A stretch of DNA of 64,000 bases, taken from Zygnema cylindricum (taxonomy: Eukaryota; Streptophyta; Zygnematophyceae; Zygnematales; Zygnemataceae). The stretch is from the NCBI GenBank assembly GCA_037447655.1, contig JBBHKE010002111.1, positions 62,001 through 126,000 on the forward strand, in the 5' to 3' direction. The translations under genes were made by a program, and so were the position numbers. The notes under the pieces were generated by a model. It ran no database searches, was not told the origin of the DNA, and was given only the letters and a program-made list of their open reading frames with translations. Position 1 is the first letter of the stretch. Every line of letters starts with the position of its first letter. Below, piece by piece: positions 22,471 through 37,665 of the stretch.

Positions 22471-23520
22471 TTAGAACGTCGACCACAAGTACGGAGGAAC
22501 TCATCTAAAGCAACTCCAAAAAACCCAAACAACTCGACCGCCATAAAAATGAAGTCATCCACAATATTGTGGCCTGCATAAGCACGATCCTTCTTCCTAC
22601 CAGTGTGCCGCTTTGTTTTACCAACAGGTGGAGCAGCATGACTAATGACGGATACTGAGGTACGGTTCGCCAAAACCATGTCACCAAAAACACGACGAGC
22701 ACCATCGAGCAAAATAATATCAGTCCATCACGAAGGAGTAACCTCCCTATAAATTGAATACACCTCCTCCCACCTCCTCCCCTTGAGAACCAATATCCTC
22801 AACATTGTCACAAATAGTGTCGTGTGCCATCCACTCTCCCCCACGTGAGCAACGAAGCAAATGAACGACATTGAGTTGAACAAGGTCGCATGAGCAACTA
22901 AGAGAGTCGAGCAAATGTGGATGAGGGACAGGGTGGCAGTGAATTGAGCAAGCCTCCAAAGCAGAGGAGAAATAGTACGTGAAGCCAACGGGTAACCTCT
23001 AAAGCTAGGCCCTCGTGAAGGGAGAAAATGGGCACGTGAAGGTTCAAAGAGAAGTGCCTCAAGAACCTCAGATCGAATGGTGGAGGGAACCTTGTCAAAA
23101 ATTAGTTCTTGGACATGCGTATTTGCCATCGTAAAAACGGTGGGGTAGACCCAACATATCTTTACACCAAGGTGGGGGGAACAGGAAAGGACACCTCCAA
23201 AAGAAACTGCTTCAATGAGCGAAAACCATCCATAACAAGAGGGATGACAGTAGCAAAAAGTAGAAGAAGTAACCCCAACCAAGCAAAGAGGGACGGGAGA
23301 TTAGCATGGAGGCAATTAGGCACCACCTCCCCAAAAAGGCAATAGACACCCTATGTGCCATAGATACTAAACACACCCCCCGAGCAAAGACGGGAATGGA
23401 TACCTCAATGGGAGGCCCAGGCCCAAGCTTGCAATGAAAAGACCCACGACCCAACAAAGGATTACGCATGTTCAGGAGGCGATCATTGAAGGTGGAATTG
23501 GATGAGACAAAAGAAGGTGA
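22471..23520 (-). pseudogene. decayed retroelement polyprotein, C-terminal region
   Basis: On the minus strand, fragments in two or three frames line up in an order typical of the end of retroelement reverse-transcriptase ORFs: PHPHLLDSLSCSCDLVQLN and GGEWMAHDTICDNVEDIG; then REVTPS; then LLDGARRVFGDMVLANRTS; then KKDRAYAGH; then DDFIFMAVELFGFFGVALDE and FLRTCGRR. The last block is the D-V-x-x-A...AVExFG...FLRxC signature I associate with LINE-like polyproteins of plants and algae. Frame changes and stops separate the pieces, so it is dead. A TA-flanked MITE (23523-24065) interrupts its upstream part. Which retroelement clade it belongs to cannot be decided here. Confidence 0.5.
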
Positions 23521-24067
23521 GGTACACCGCCAATCGCTATTAGCGTTGTGTACGCTAATCCCGTCCCGCTTTTTTTTTGTTTTATTCTCAAATAGCGTAG
23601 TTTATTCTATTTTTTTCTTTATTCTATTTAGGGTTATATTCAGTACGTTGTCTCTTAAATAGAGTGGTGTACGGTCAGTGTCAGACCGTACATAAATGTA
23701 CCTTTTTAAGTTAAAAATTACAATAAATTAGTTTTAGTAATCGCGGACGCATGAGAATGTGCGTTCTAAAAAGGAAAAAAACCAGGTCGTAAAAAATCCC
23801 GCTCGCACATATTCGTCCGACAGCCGCGTTTCGACCGTGTGAATGTACGATTTGTGTACGATTTGTCAGATTTTGTACGGAAACTTATATTAGTGTAAGC
23901 ATGTTTGCGACCGACATTTGTTTTTTCAAAGATCCAAATTACCATAATCAAACAATTAGAATGTATGATTTTTTCCAAAATTTTCAAATTCTTAAATAGC
24001 GTACACCACGGTAATTATTTGTATACGCTAATGAAACCTACACGCTAATAGCGATTGGCGGTGTAGA
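23521..24067. mobile_element. CACCG superfamily, family A, copy 1
   Basis: 543 bp from 23523 to 24065 including the TA on each side. Ends CACCGCCAATCGCTATTAG and CTAATAGCGATTGGCGGTG. Family hallmarks: GTGTACGCTAAT and CCCGCTTTTTTT after the left end, the shared core at about 23661-23760 (GTGGTGTACGG, GTCAGACCGTAC, CCTTTTTAAGT), then CGTACGATTTG and an AAATTCTTAAATAGCG right arm. No ORF of a transposase. It sits inside retroelement-derived sequence. Confidence 0.85.
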
Positions 24068-24189
24068 GTGCAGGTGAGGCAAGAAGAGAGGTGGGTGAAA
24101 CACCTCGTCGAAAGAGCAAAAGCCACCTAAGTGTCAAGGAATTTGAAATGATCTATGTGGGACACATTTGTTTTAAAAGCAGAACCAAA

Positions 24190-24600
24190 GAACATGGCTT
24201 CTACTTTTCCCACTCCCTCTCCCAATCCAACTTCTTCTCCCATCCCTCTCCCTCGCAGGCTTCCTCTCCCTCTACCTCTCCGGCTCCCTCTCCAACTTCC
24301 TTTCCCTCTCCCTCTCCCCCTCCCTCTCCCCGATCCAACTTTTCTCCCCTTCCCTCTCCCTCTCTGGCCTCCTCTCCCTCTCCCTCTCCCTTTCCCCCTC
24401 CCTCTCCCTCAAACACACACACGCACACAACATCTCTTATTTCTCCCTTGTCCGGTTTTGTCCCCCCTTTCTCGTGTCTTCACGTTTTGTATGGCTTGCT
24501 GTTGGTGTCTAGAAAATAGAATCTGCAGGTCGACTACTCCCCTAACCGGATTCCTTGTTGTTCAAAATGGGTTTCTCTCAACCCACCTAGCTCCATACTT
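24190..24600. repeat. dispersed repeat with CCCTCT satellite, copy 2
   Basis: The polypyrimidine tract (CCCTCT-type) at about 24205-24415 is followed by TTGGTGTCTAGAAAATAGAA, CCGGATTCC and GTTGTTCAAAATGGG, the same flank as at 4130-4260 in inverse orientation. Proline/serine-rich frames across it are low-complexity. Confidence 0.6.
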
Positions 24601-25399
24601 CTAAAACTCTCTTTTTTCTCGATTTCTTCCTCTCTCCTTGTCTAATTCTCACCTGTGTTAAACAGTTTTTATCTCAACTCGCACTGCCTTTTTAAACCTC
24701 ATTCTTTTTTCTTTTTTATTATCTCAAACCTGAGACTGATAAAATAACTTCCCTTTTCACAAATTCGGATTTGCTTGACAAGTCTATTTTAGAAAGATTG
24801 ATTACATGTATAACAACTGAAGCCCTTCGTTGATAAACCCTCTTGAGATGGAAAAACATAAAATTTCGAACTTCACCTTTCAAACTTTTGAGACTTACAA
24901 CAACAACCGTTCAAAGGAAGCATATACATGTGACAAATACATACTTTCCTTTACAATAACTAGGTGGAAACAGGAACTACATTTTTTGAACTTCAAAAAA
25001 GAAACATGGAAAAGTAACGTTGGCCGGGAAAAGAATGGCATCAGGATATGCAATGCCAGATCAGCAGATGGACAAAGTCTAGGAGTAAAAATGATTTATT
25101 GAAAAATCTTCTTTTGGTACAAAAAAAAGAAAAACTATAATCTAACACCTAAAAATACATCATGCTAACAATTAAAAACTATTTCTCTAAGTATGGCAAG
25201 CCGCCAAATATTCAAGAGATGGCCATTCCACATATTCTACATTGTGCGCGGACCAATTTACCTGCACCACAATAATTGTACAAAACCTAGCCCAAGAAAA
25301 CCTACATTTCAGTACCAAACGGTAACATTGATATATCAATATTGAATCAAATAATTTATCAGTGATTTAATCAAATATTGCGTCAATACTTTTCGCTGT

Positions 25400-28389
<2,990 letters not shown>

Positions 28390-28525
28390 GGGGAACTTTT
28401 CCTGTATGGAAACTGAGAAATTGGAACTAAAGCTTACTTGTTAGACAAATTGTGAATTTAGAAATAACAACAGAAGGACATAAATTAAATTGAGTGTTTG
28501 GTACAACTTAAGAAACGCGTTCTCA

Positions 28526-28534
28526 CTTTTATAA
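28526..28534 (-). promoter_or_regulatory. TATA box of the Root_cap gene
   Basis: On the minus strand TTATAAAAG lies about 140 bases upstream of the ATG, a normal distance for a plant TATA box plus leader. The duplicate gene has TTCGAGGAG at the aligned position, so the box is absent there. A second conserved CTTTATAAC lies about 75 bases further upstream in both copies. Confidence 0.6.
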
Positions 28535-28642
28535 GCGGAGATTGGGAGGCGAGCGACAGGAGAAAGAGAGCGGCGTAAGAATAAAAGATGCACTCGGGGT
28601 TATAAAGCTGCTAGGCAGTCAAAATCCCCTGGGAACTTTGGC

Positions 28643-28671
28643 CGTCACGTCTCGTCACGTCTCGTCACGTC
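28643..28671 (-). promoter_or_regulatory. triple CGTCACGT (ACGT-core) repeat
   Basis: CGTCACGT occurs three times at 10-bp spacing, about 110-140 bases upstream of the TATA box. Each contains TGACG and ACGTG on the minus strand, cores for bZIP proteins (TGA, ABF and HY5 groups). The duplicate promoter keeps the array as overlapping GTCAC units at 34728-34750. Confidence 0.6.
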
Positions 28672-29453
28672 CAGGGAATGAAACATACACCGCCCTGAAA
28701 TTTGTCGGTTAGTCTGTTCCAGGATGCCGTACAGGTGTTTGGCACAGTGAAATTGTACAGATCGATGTTGTGTACACAATTGTACTTGATTGAGACTTTT
28801 GGTCAATCAGAATTCAGTTTTGTAATTTAGGACGTGTGAAGTTCATGCACAAGTGACGATGTCCGTTGAGATTTGCCTATTTGACTTCGAAGACGTATCT
28901 CAACCGTCCGATTAATTTTGTGTCAAACGCCCGGAAATTTGTTCCAGGAGTCAGCATTTTCCTGTCAAATACTGATTATGTGTCGTACTTTTTGGTGACT
29001 TGGAATTAAGTAATAATCGAACACGGTATTTTTGAATGTAACGCCATGGCAAGATCCCGTTGGAGCGTTTTCTTCTTTTAATTATTTCGCAAGTCGAACA
29101 AAAATTTTCAGGCTGGTAATTGCCGTCCGATTCTCATCTGGGTGAACCCTGACGGTTTTCCAATCGCGCATACATTAATGTTTGACCTGGAAATTTGACG
29201 CGAAAGTTGCACAATAAATACGCACGCAATAAAAAATTTGAAACGGGACGAAAGCATTGAAATTTACGGTGATCTTTGAATTATACTGCAAGTGGCAGAG
29301 CTTGATCTCACTGTGCTGCTTCTAGCGAGTGGTTCAGATCTCTGACTGGACTGCTATGCTGGCAATTGTTTGACAATGGACTTTTCAATCCAGCGGGAGT
29401 GAAAAATCAGGTGAGCACCTCAAAATTGTACTTATTTTGCCAGCTGTGTTAGC

Positions 29454-30017
29454 TACACCACCAATCGCTATTAGCGCTGTGTACGCTAATTCCGTCCCGC
29501 TTTTTTTTTTTTTATTCTCCATTAGCGTAGTTCATTCTATTTTTTTCTTTACTCTATTTAGGGTTAATTTTTTAGTACCGTACAAAATGGAAGTACGTTA
29601 TCATTTAATTAGTGTGGTGTATGGACAGTGTTAGACCGTACAAAATTGTACCTTTTGAAGTGAAAAAGTATAATTAATGATTTTTAGTAACCGCGGACGC
29701 ATGAGAATGTGCGCTCTAAAAAGGGGATATAATCGGGTTGTCATATATCACGTTCGCACATATTCGTCCAGCAACCACGTTTCGACTGTGTGAACGTACG
29801 ATTTGTGTATGATTTGTCAGATTTTGTACGAATACCTATACTAGTGTAAGCATATTTGCGACCGACATTTATTTTTTTCAAAGACCCAAATTATAATTAT
29901 TAAACAATTAAAATGTATGTTTTTTTTCAAAATTTTCAAATTCTTAATTAGCGTAAACCACGGTAATTATTCATATACGCTAAAGAAACTTCTAAGCTAA
30001 TAGCGATTGGCGGTGTA
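29454..30017. mobile_element. CACCG superfamily, family A, copy 2
   Basis: Ends CACCACCAATCGCTATTAG (29456) and CTAATAGCGATTGGCGGTG (30015), flanked by TA at 29454-29455 and 30016-30017; 560 bp. Strongly similar to 23523-24065 and 44564-45125 throughout. No coding capacity. Confidence 0.85.
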
Positions 30018-30085
30018 GATAACTAGTTCAAGGTAAGGCTCCAGTTCAAGCCCATACTTCCCTTCCTCTTCCTCTGCCTTTGTCC

Positions 30086-30095
30086 NNNNNNNNNN
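30086..30095. other. assembly gap (10 N)
   Basis: Ten N characters; true length unknown. The flanks (TTCCTCTTCCTCTGCC before, TAACTTTAGTTT after) are not obviously a broken repeat. Confidence 1.
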
Positions 30096-31019
30096 TAACT
30101 TTAGTTTAATTGATTGTTACCTTTTGTAAACTTAGTTCTGTCTCTTAACCATTCTCTAATATCCGTGTAACCTTTTTCCTGCTACCCGTGTGCAGAAACT
30201 AGAAGGTGAGTACTACATCCAGCCCTAATTCCAAAGTCAATCTTATTCTCAGTCTTGTTTGCATTTTCCGCTCAACTTACATTATGTCTTCTATAACTCA
30301 GTGCAAATTTCCCTAATTTATTTTTTCCGAGCTGAGATCTATACATTAACTTCCTTTTTCACATACTCTGCCTATCGTGACAAACCTATTCCAAAGAGGT
30401 TGACCACGTGCCAGTTTACTGTGACCCTGCCTTTTCTTCCGTTGGTTAAGACTCTTGAGATCACAATACATTTTTGGAATTGAAACCTTAATCCCGACCT
30501 ACATCATGAGTGGAAGATCAAAGACGTGTGCCCATCGTCCTTTTTCCAATGTGCCTATAATCTCTTACCAATTCTCTGTCTTGATTCAAATGTTTTCCAT
30601 TGTTAGTTAATTTGATTTCAATTTTCCCTTTAGTGGCGCTCAATTCCACCACAAAAATGTCATCTATTTGTAGGGATAGAAATGTGCCACCATCGCTATA
30701 CACATACGAGTTCTTTTATGCAAGTTTTTTATAAATACTAGAGTAAGGACTGTCTTACTGGGGTACATGCGACATTGACCATTAATTCTTATTTAAGAAC
30801 GAGTGGCACACCCGATTTCGGGCCACTTGCACAATCAGTGTTTTAAACGTTATGCTGGGTTATTAATGCCATTTTGCATTTAAAATGTTGAAAAAAACAA
30901 AAACTGGTTCCTACAACTACACAATGATACCAAAATCATTTGCACTTTACATTGTAGCATATTCTAAATGTCCTTTCTGTTATGTTTCCATTTTCATTGC
31001 CTTCAAATTTCTGTGCCAT
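30096..31019. other. spacer between duplicated blocks, nothing recognised
   Basis: AT-rich sequence between the two 4.5-kb blocks. No homologous partner elsewhere in the window and no supported exon. Confidence 0.5.
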
Positions 31020-31558
31020 ACAGTAGCAACCATTCAAATGAAGCATATACATTTGACAAATACTCATCCTTTTCCAGACAATTACTAGGTGATTTCAGGA
31101 ATTATTATTTAAACTCTTAGTGAAACTTGGAGAAGAAGCAGAGGTTGGAAATTGTAGGCGTCAAGGACATGTCATTCCAAATTACTACATTGACAACAGT
31201 AAATATTTTTTATTGGGAAACTCTTTTGACAAAAGAGAATAAACTAAAATTACATCATGCTAACACCTAAAAAGTACATCATGCTAAGAAATAAAGCACT
31301 ACTTTCTAAAGTATGGTAGCGGCCAAGTATTCAATTGATTAATGGCTTAAATGAAGCCTCCCAGATTCTCTCTTCCAGATATAAACAGCTGCCCATTCCA
31401 CATGTTCTACATTGTGCACAGACCAATTTGCCCGCCTTATCATAATTGTACAAAGCCTAGCCTAACAAAACGCTCACTTCACCACCAACGGTGCATTTAT
31501 ACTTCAATATTGAATTCTTTTTAATCTTATATATGGTTTTCCAGGCTTTTCTAGCCGT

Positions 31559-32112
31559 CTATTCCACCGTCGTGGGCAGATTGCGGCCCCTGTAGCCGGA
31601 GTAGCGGCAGTCGGCCGTCAGCACATTTGAAGCGACGTAGTCATGCGGCCGGCCGTCAAGGAAGCCGCGGCCGCTTTCGCTGTCCGCAGAGATGGCCTTA
31701 CTTAGCGTTGAGCTCAGCGCGGTGAACGCCTCCGTCTTCTCCTCGCGCCCCTCGCGGTAAGTCTGTCCGAGCACTCCGTGAATCGCCGGGGTGGTCTGTC
31801 GACAATAAATATGGAAAAGAGAGAAGGATAGCTGTAAGAAGAGAAGTCTTGTGGGTCAGGGAAACATTCCCCAAGGGAGGCTTCCCGCCAGAGGATAAAA
31901 ATCAGCTGTTTTGTGTGCTTGTGTGTGTGTGTGAGAGAGAGAGGGGGAGAGAGCAGGAGGGAGAGAGAGAGAGCATGGACAGAGAGGGAGAGAACAGGAG
32001 GGAAGAGAGAGAGCAAAGACAGAGATAGAAAGGGAGAGAGAGAGAGCGAGAGGGAGCAAGGGAGAGAGGGAGAGAAATAAAGAGAAATTTAGAGAGAGAA
32101 AGAGAGAGAGAG

Positions 32113-32155
<43 letters not shown>

Positions 32156-32223
32156 GGGAGAGGGAGAAAGGGAGAGAGGGAGAGAAATAAAGAGAAATAT
32201 AGAGAGAGAGAGAGAGAGAGAGG

Positions 32224-32281
<58 letters not shown>

Positions 32282-34471
32282 AATAGCGAGGGTGTCTTTC
32301 TCACCTTCAGCCAGTTGATTCCGATGCTGATGTGGGCCTAAACTATAGGTGTCGACATCGTACACTCCCTTCTTTTGGACGGCCACAAACTTAACCACAA
32401 GGCCTCCCGGCCCAACGCCCTTGTCTCCCACCTCCATACGGGGCAACACTTCCCCGTCAGCTCTCACCAGCTCCAAAAACCCATTTCCTCGCTCCGTCTC
32501 CTTTCCGGACCTCGCTGCGAGAAGGACCGAATGGTCCTCTCCGTCGTCGGCGATCCAGAGGATCCCGAGTTCCCGGATCCAAGTCCTCATGGCCTTTCCA
32601 CCGACGAGCAGAGAGGCGCTCTCTGTGCGGTCGTCCAAGTAGCCGGTCATCTTCATGTTCATGTGGAGACGGAGGTCGCTGACGAGGCAGAAGCTTTTCC
32701 CGGGCTCTCCATTGAAGTCATAGTGGGTTCCGTGGGCGCCCACAAAGTGGGGATCGTCACAAACGCGACTGCATTTGATGCCCACACTGGTGTTGTATTT
32801 GGTCGACCCGCACTCCGGACCCAGACCCTCGGGGTACATGAAGCATTCGCCGCCAGCCTTTCTGGAAGAGGAAAATAATAAATGGATGTTAATTGAAGGG
32901 GAGTATGACGTGGTGAGGCGTCGAAGTAGACCCCAGTAAGAAAGCAGACCGAGTTGGAGCCATAGGACATTTTTATTGGTAAACGAGCAGTGTCGTGAAA
33001 TGTAGGCTTTTTTAGTCTTGAGACATTTTGTTAAGCGCAAAGGAGTGATGCTCAAAGGACGGATAATGTGTTGATATACCAATAGACAATGTGATCTTGG
33101 AACTAAAACCTGTTTCCAGTTGTATGAAAATTATCTACAAAAAAAATGACTGTTTAACTTACGTCTTGAGCCACTGCCAAGTTTTGCAGGTTAGCTTTTT
33201 GGCGCACTGCGCGGCACATTCCTCCGCAGAATCTTTCGGCACAAGAGTAATCTTTTTCCCGCCCTTTATAATAACTCCTGAAAACTCGCAAATGCCGAAT
33301 CCACATGGAAACGGTGTCTCTGGCACCTGCACATCGACACAATATTATGCTTAGAAAATAAATGACAAATTTTCATTTATTTCCCTCGAGCCCGGTGGTT
33401 TTCTTTCTTGCAGCAAAAAAAAGGAAGGAAGAAAATGTGAGTCCAATCAATTTCTTACCGTATAGTTTCCGACAACACCGGTAGGTTCACATGATGGAGA
33501 ATTGCAGTCGGAAACGTTGTATGCGGGACAGTCGGGGCCAATCGGAGGAGCTGGAGGAGGAGTGGAACGTTTACATTTGCTTCCCACGTTGCTCGGTTTA
33601 GAGCCACATTCCAATGCAGGAACTCCTGGGTAGATGAAACAAGCTCCGCTGGCTTTTCTGTAAACCAAAATATAAAAAAAAAACAAAAAAAACAAAAAAA
33701 AAGGCCATGATTATAAGCGAATATTTTCGGTGAAATGGTTCTATATTAATAAGTTTCAAAAGAGAAAATGAGAGAATGACAGAGAAAGCGGGCTCTACAA
33801 GGAATTTTCAGAAATGGGTGTTTTGTTTTTTTTGCTTACGTTTTAATCCACTGCCAGACGCTGCATTTTGAGGATCTCTTGCATTTCATACAGCAGTCTC
33901 CTGCGGCATTTTCCGGACTTACGGTTACTTTCATTCCCTTAAGGAGAATCACTCCGGAAAAATCACAATTCCCAAATCCACATGGAAATGGTGTTGCAGG
34001 CACCTGAACATCAGTAAAAACGGAAACTGAAACTGAGTCGGTTTACCGCAACATAGAAAAAAAATAGCTGGTTATGCCAATTCCTCATTCTTCCCAAATT
34101 GTTTACTTCCTGTGAAACTATTTACTGCTCCTCCTACCTTTTTGTAACTCATATTTCAATATCTTGGCCTCACATTGAACTATTTTGCAAACTTTATTGT
34201 CTTTTCTAACCTCCAAAAGGTTTCAGAGCATTGGCAATCTGTTCAACGTATTTAGTTCTTTATTTTTTTTCAATTTATTTTTTTGTTCGGTATATTTAGA
34301 TTTCCTTACCGAATAGTTTGTGAGGAGGCCTCCAGTTGAGCAGGACCCTGTGTCGCATCCACCGTTGACTTTATAGTCAGGACAATCCGCCTGTACGGAC
34401 CACATGTACGAATGTACGACAAGGAACAGTGAAGCTAGACCGGCCAGTGAGGTGGAGGGAAACGGTGCCAT
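31559..34471 (-). pseudogene. Root_cap gene copy 2, frameshifted in the last domain
   Basis: Exons align one to one with the intact copy: 34310-34471, 33840-34003, 33459-33657, 33163-33326, 32305-32861 and 31559-31795, all with intact GT-AG borders. Exon 5 lacks 77 bases (those at 26220-26296 of copy 1; junction at 32339/32340). This changes the frame after DTYSL and shifts the exon-5/6 phase. The last exon is then read out of frame to a TAA at 31698-31700, giving 447 residues instead of 519 and destroying the Root_cap signature. All other exon lengths match exactly. The TATA box is also lost. The signal peptide and both cysteine modules remain open, so a truncated secreted product is possible, but this is most likely a recent pseudogene. 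Confidence 0.85.
31925..32275. repeat. (AG)n microsatellite in intron 5, copy 2
   Basis: GA-rich tract with GGGAGA and AAATAAAGAG interruptions at the same place as in copy 1. A 60-70 base subunit (GAGAAATAAAGAGAAAT then GAGAGAG) appears twice, at about 32072 and 32182. Confidence 0.85.
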
Positions 34472-34727
34472 GGGGAAAGTTTCCGGTAGGGAAACTGGGA
34501 AACTGGAACTAAAGCTTACTCGTCAGACAAATTAAGAACTTTGAAATAATAACAGCAAGGAAATGAAATAAAGTAAGCTTTTATTATACTTTATGTGTTT
34601 TTCTAACTCCTCGAAGCGGAGAATGGGAGGAGAACGAGGGGAGGAGGAGAGCGGTGTGGGAAAAATAAGATGCCTTCGGCGTTATAAAGCTGCTAGTGGC
34701 AGTCGAAATCTGCCTGGGAACTCTGGG

Positions 34728-34750
34728 CGTCACGTCACGTCACGTCACAT
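34728..34750 (-). promoter_or_regulatory. CGTCAC array upstream of gene copy 2
   Basis: CGTCACGTCACGTCACGT followed by CACATCC is the counterpart of the triple CGTCACGT in the intact promoter, here at 5-bp rather than 10-bp spacing. Confidence 0.55.
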
Positions 34751-35490
34751 CCAGGGAAAGAAACATAATCCTCCCTGGAATTTGTCTGTTATTGTATTCC
34801 AGGATGTCGTACAGGTGACTGGCCCAGTGAAACTGCACAGATCGATGTTCTGTATATACATTTTTTTGAATTGAAACTTCCGGCCAATCAAATTTCAAAT
34901 TTGTGATTTCGAGCCTGAAAAGTTGATGACACACGTGACGATGTCCGTTGAGATTTTTCGATCCGACGTCGTAGAAGTTTTACAACCGTCCGATTTCTTC
35001 GTACCAAACGTTTGGAACTTTGTTCAAGGAAACACTGATTTCATGTCGCACTTTTTGGTGAATGGATGAGACGAATTCGACGTCACGAAGACGCTATCTT
35101 TGAAAGTAACGCCATAGCAAAGGTTCCGTTAGAGCGTTTTTGTCTTCTATTTTTTTTTTAAAACAAACAAAAAATGGAAAATGGCACGCCGTTTTTTGCC
35201 GTCCGATTCTCATCTGGATGAACCCTGACGGCCTCCAATTGCGCATACATTACTGTTTGACCTAAAAATTTGACGCGAAAATTCACATGAGAAAAATTAT
35301 GAAACGCGACAAAAGCGTTGAAATTCACGGAGATCTTTGAATGATCCTGCATGTGGCAGAATCTGGTTGATCTCATGGTCGGTGATCTGACTGTACTTCT
35401 CAGGCGACGTTTATAAGACAAATAGACTTTTCAAATCCAATAGGACGTGAGAAAATCAGGTGAATACCTCAAAAGTGTACCTTTTTTGCT

Positions 35491-37440
35491 AGCTCTTATT
35501 ATATGTGATGTATTTCAAAGTAGGAACCCTTCCCCGCTCCTACTCCTTTCCCTCTCCTTCACTTTACCTTCCCTGCAGCTTTACCTACCCATGTCCCTCC
35601 TCTCCTTCCTCTCCCTCCTCTTACTTCTCTCTCTGCTCATCCATCTGCTTCTTCTCGGAGTTCTCAAATATTTCTTCTGTCAGGAAAAAAAAAATTGTCG
35701 AAAAAAAAAATCACTTACTCGGAAGGTTATGAATGGATAGCCTCAGATTTTTTCCTTTTTTACTTTCTTTGTTATTCTGATATTCATTGGCCACTTTTAA
35801 ATTTCCTGGTAGCTTGGTAGGGCTCTTGTTGATTTTTCAGTTGTTGTTTTTGATTCCCGTACCCCAACTTGTTCCTCTCCCTAAATCATACTTAAATCAT
35901 TAGATTTGTACTTCTTAATGTTGTTTTAAACGTCTTTTTTCTATTACTTGTGTTAAATTCTGCTATATATTAAATTGTCTTTATCGTATTCCTTCTTGTT
36001 TGTAAAAGATGGGTGTTGGTCTTTAAATTTCCTATGGTGTGGTAAGTTTTTATCGTAAAATATCTATTTCACAAGCATATAATCTTCTTAAAATTATAAT
36101 TTTGTGTTTTACATTCTTCATGGAATGCCTCACAAGAATTGGTTTGTTATGTCCGCCGAGCTGTGCGGCAAAGTGCATTCATAAGTTCATATTATTCAAA
36201 GTCCACCAGCCAAAAATAAACTCTGTAAACGAAAACAAAAACATGCATTTCAACATTTTGTATTTAAACATAAACCCTTTATCTGTTTTTGAAAATGATG
36301 CTGGCTGGACTTGATTGGTTTTCTTATCCGATGCATTTATCGTCTCCTACTACGTTTAGAGTGGAAGAAGACAATTAGAAATTTCTCTGAGCAATGCATA
36401 CTTATGGTGGATAAATAGTTGAAATCTCACAATTTGGCTTATTGCAACCAAATTTTACATCTTGCAGCCCACAGAGAACCATAAATATTGGTCATGTATA
36501 TTCTAAATTTACTTTTGTCCTTAAAGGTCACTTAATCCTTAAAAAGTTAACGGCCCAAAAGCGTTTTTTTGTTGAATTACCCACACTACATCTTGTGAAC
36601 AACAGAGAATAAGGTGATGTTGATCAAAGCTCCAATAGCTAGCAAAGTGTCTCACAAAATAAAACTTACTAAGACTAATTGTATAATAAGTAAACACAAG
36701 AGCAACACGACAAAGATAATGAAAGTAATGCAACATAATAATGGTCAGACAACGCATGGAGCCTTAAACTTCAATTGAGCACGCTACAACATTTTTGTTG
36801 TCATGTTTTAGTCATGGGCTTGGGCAGCAAATCGCAGTAAACCCATGTTGAAAATGAACCTAAAATTGCACCCTAGCTTTCTAACAACATGTGACTTAAC
36901 TCTATAAAAACTGCTCCTAGTGAAGTAATTAATCAAAAATTGCAAAATGAGCAATGTTGAAAGGTTTGCAAATCAAGTTAGTAGAACTACATTGTTTATC
37001 CGTATCTTCCACACTAATAATACCACATCTAAGGATACTCTAAGTTGTCCTTTCCAACAAGTCACTTCGACGGGTACCCATCACGACTACACTACCCATC
37101 GTTATTACTTATCAGCTGTAATAACACTAATTTTGTCGCTCCCTCAATGGCCCAAAATTATAAAATAGTGTTATCAACATTAAAATAGCAGTTAAGTCAA
37201 TTTGGGGACTTCTCAAGCAGTGTTGGCCAATTTATAATATGTTTGTAAAAATTAGTAATGTTCAAATCTGTTTCCTTACATAACGTTCGCGTGACACTTC
37301 ACTTTTACAATGTTAAGTGCGATTCCCGTGTCAATTATATTTGAATAGCTGTTAGCCGCCGATGTTACCCTTTTCTTAAGTGTAAAAAACAGTTATAAAG
37401 CAGAAGGCTTAATGTAAACCGTAAAATAGCATAGAATACC
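35491..37440. other. intergenic, no gene recognised
   Basis: A pyrimidine-rich patch at 35520-35650 is followed by AT-rich sequence. No splice-consistent frame, repeat end or RNA fold was found. Confidence 0.5.
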
Positions 37441-37454
37441 ATAAAATAACGTTA

Positions 37455-37665
37455 AGTTCTACTCTATTTTGTACATTTCGTACGATTTCCAAACCCAACA
37501 AGTACGTCACCCGGCAGATGCTGTCAGAAATCGACATTCGCACTTAGAAATAATATATTACCAGCTCAGCGTACACACTATAAATTTACACAGAGTGGCG
37601 CTAAGTGGCAGCCTTTCAGCCAATAGCAAACTGACAAAGAAGCAAAATGGTATGTCCTTTACAAA
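37455..37665. repeat. dispersed repeat, copy 1
   Basis: Shares, in order, AACCCA/CAAGTACGT, ATGCTGTCAGA, CCAGCTCAGC, a TAAA/AAGTT-ACACA stretch and GGCGCTAAGTG/GGCCTTAGGTG with 42630-42775. Function and class unknown; no terminal repeats identified. Confidence 0.5.

Larger units (their letters stand above)
31020..35490. repeat. 4.5-kb duplicated block, copy 2
   Basis: Direct-repeat partner of 24895-29440. It keeps a 3'-flank segment (ATTAATGGCTTAAATGAAGC near 31338) that copy 1 has lost but the 3-kb fragment retains, so copy 1 carries a later deletion there. Confidence 0.85.

Noticed and set aside
24091-24604. Ser/Pro-rich frames at the CCCTCT tract
   Set aside because: Low-complexity and part of a dispersed repeat.
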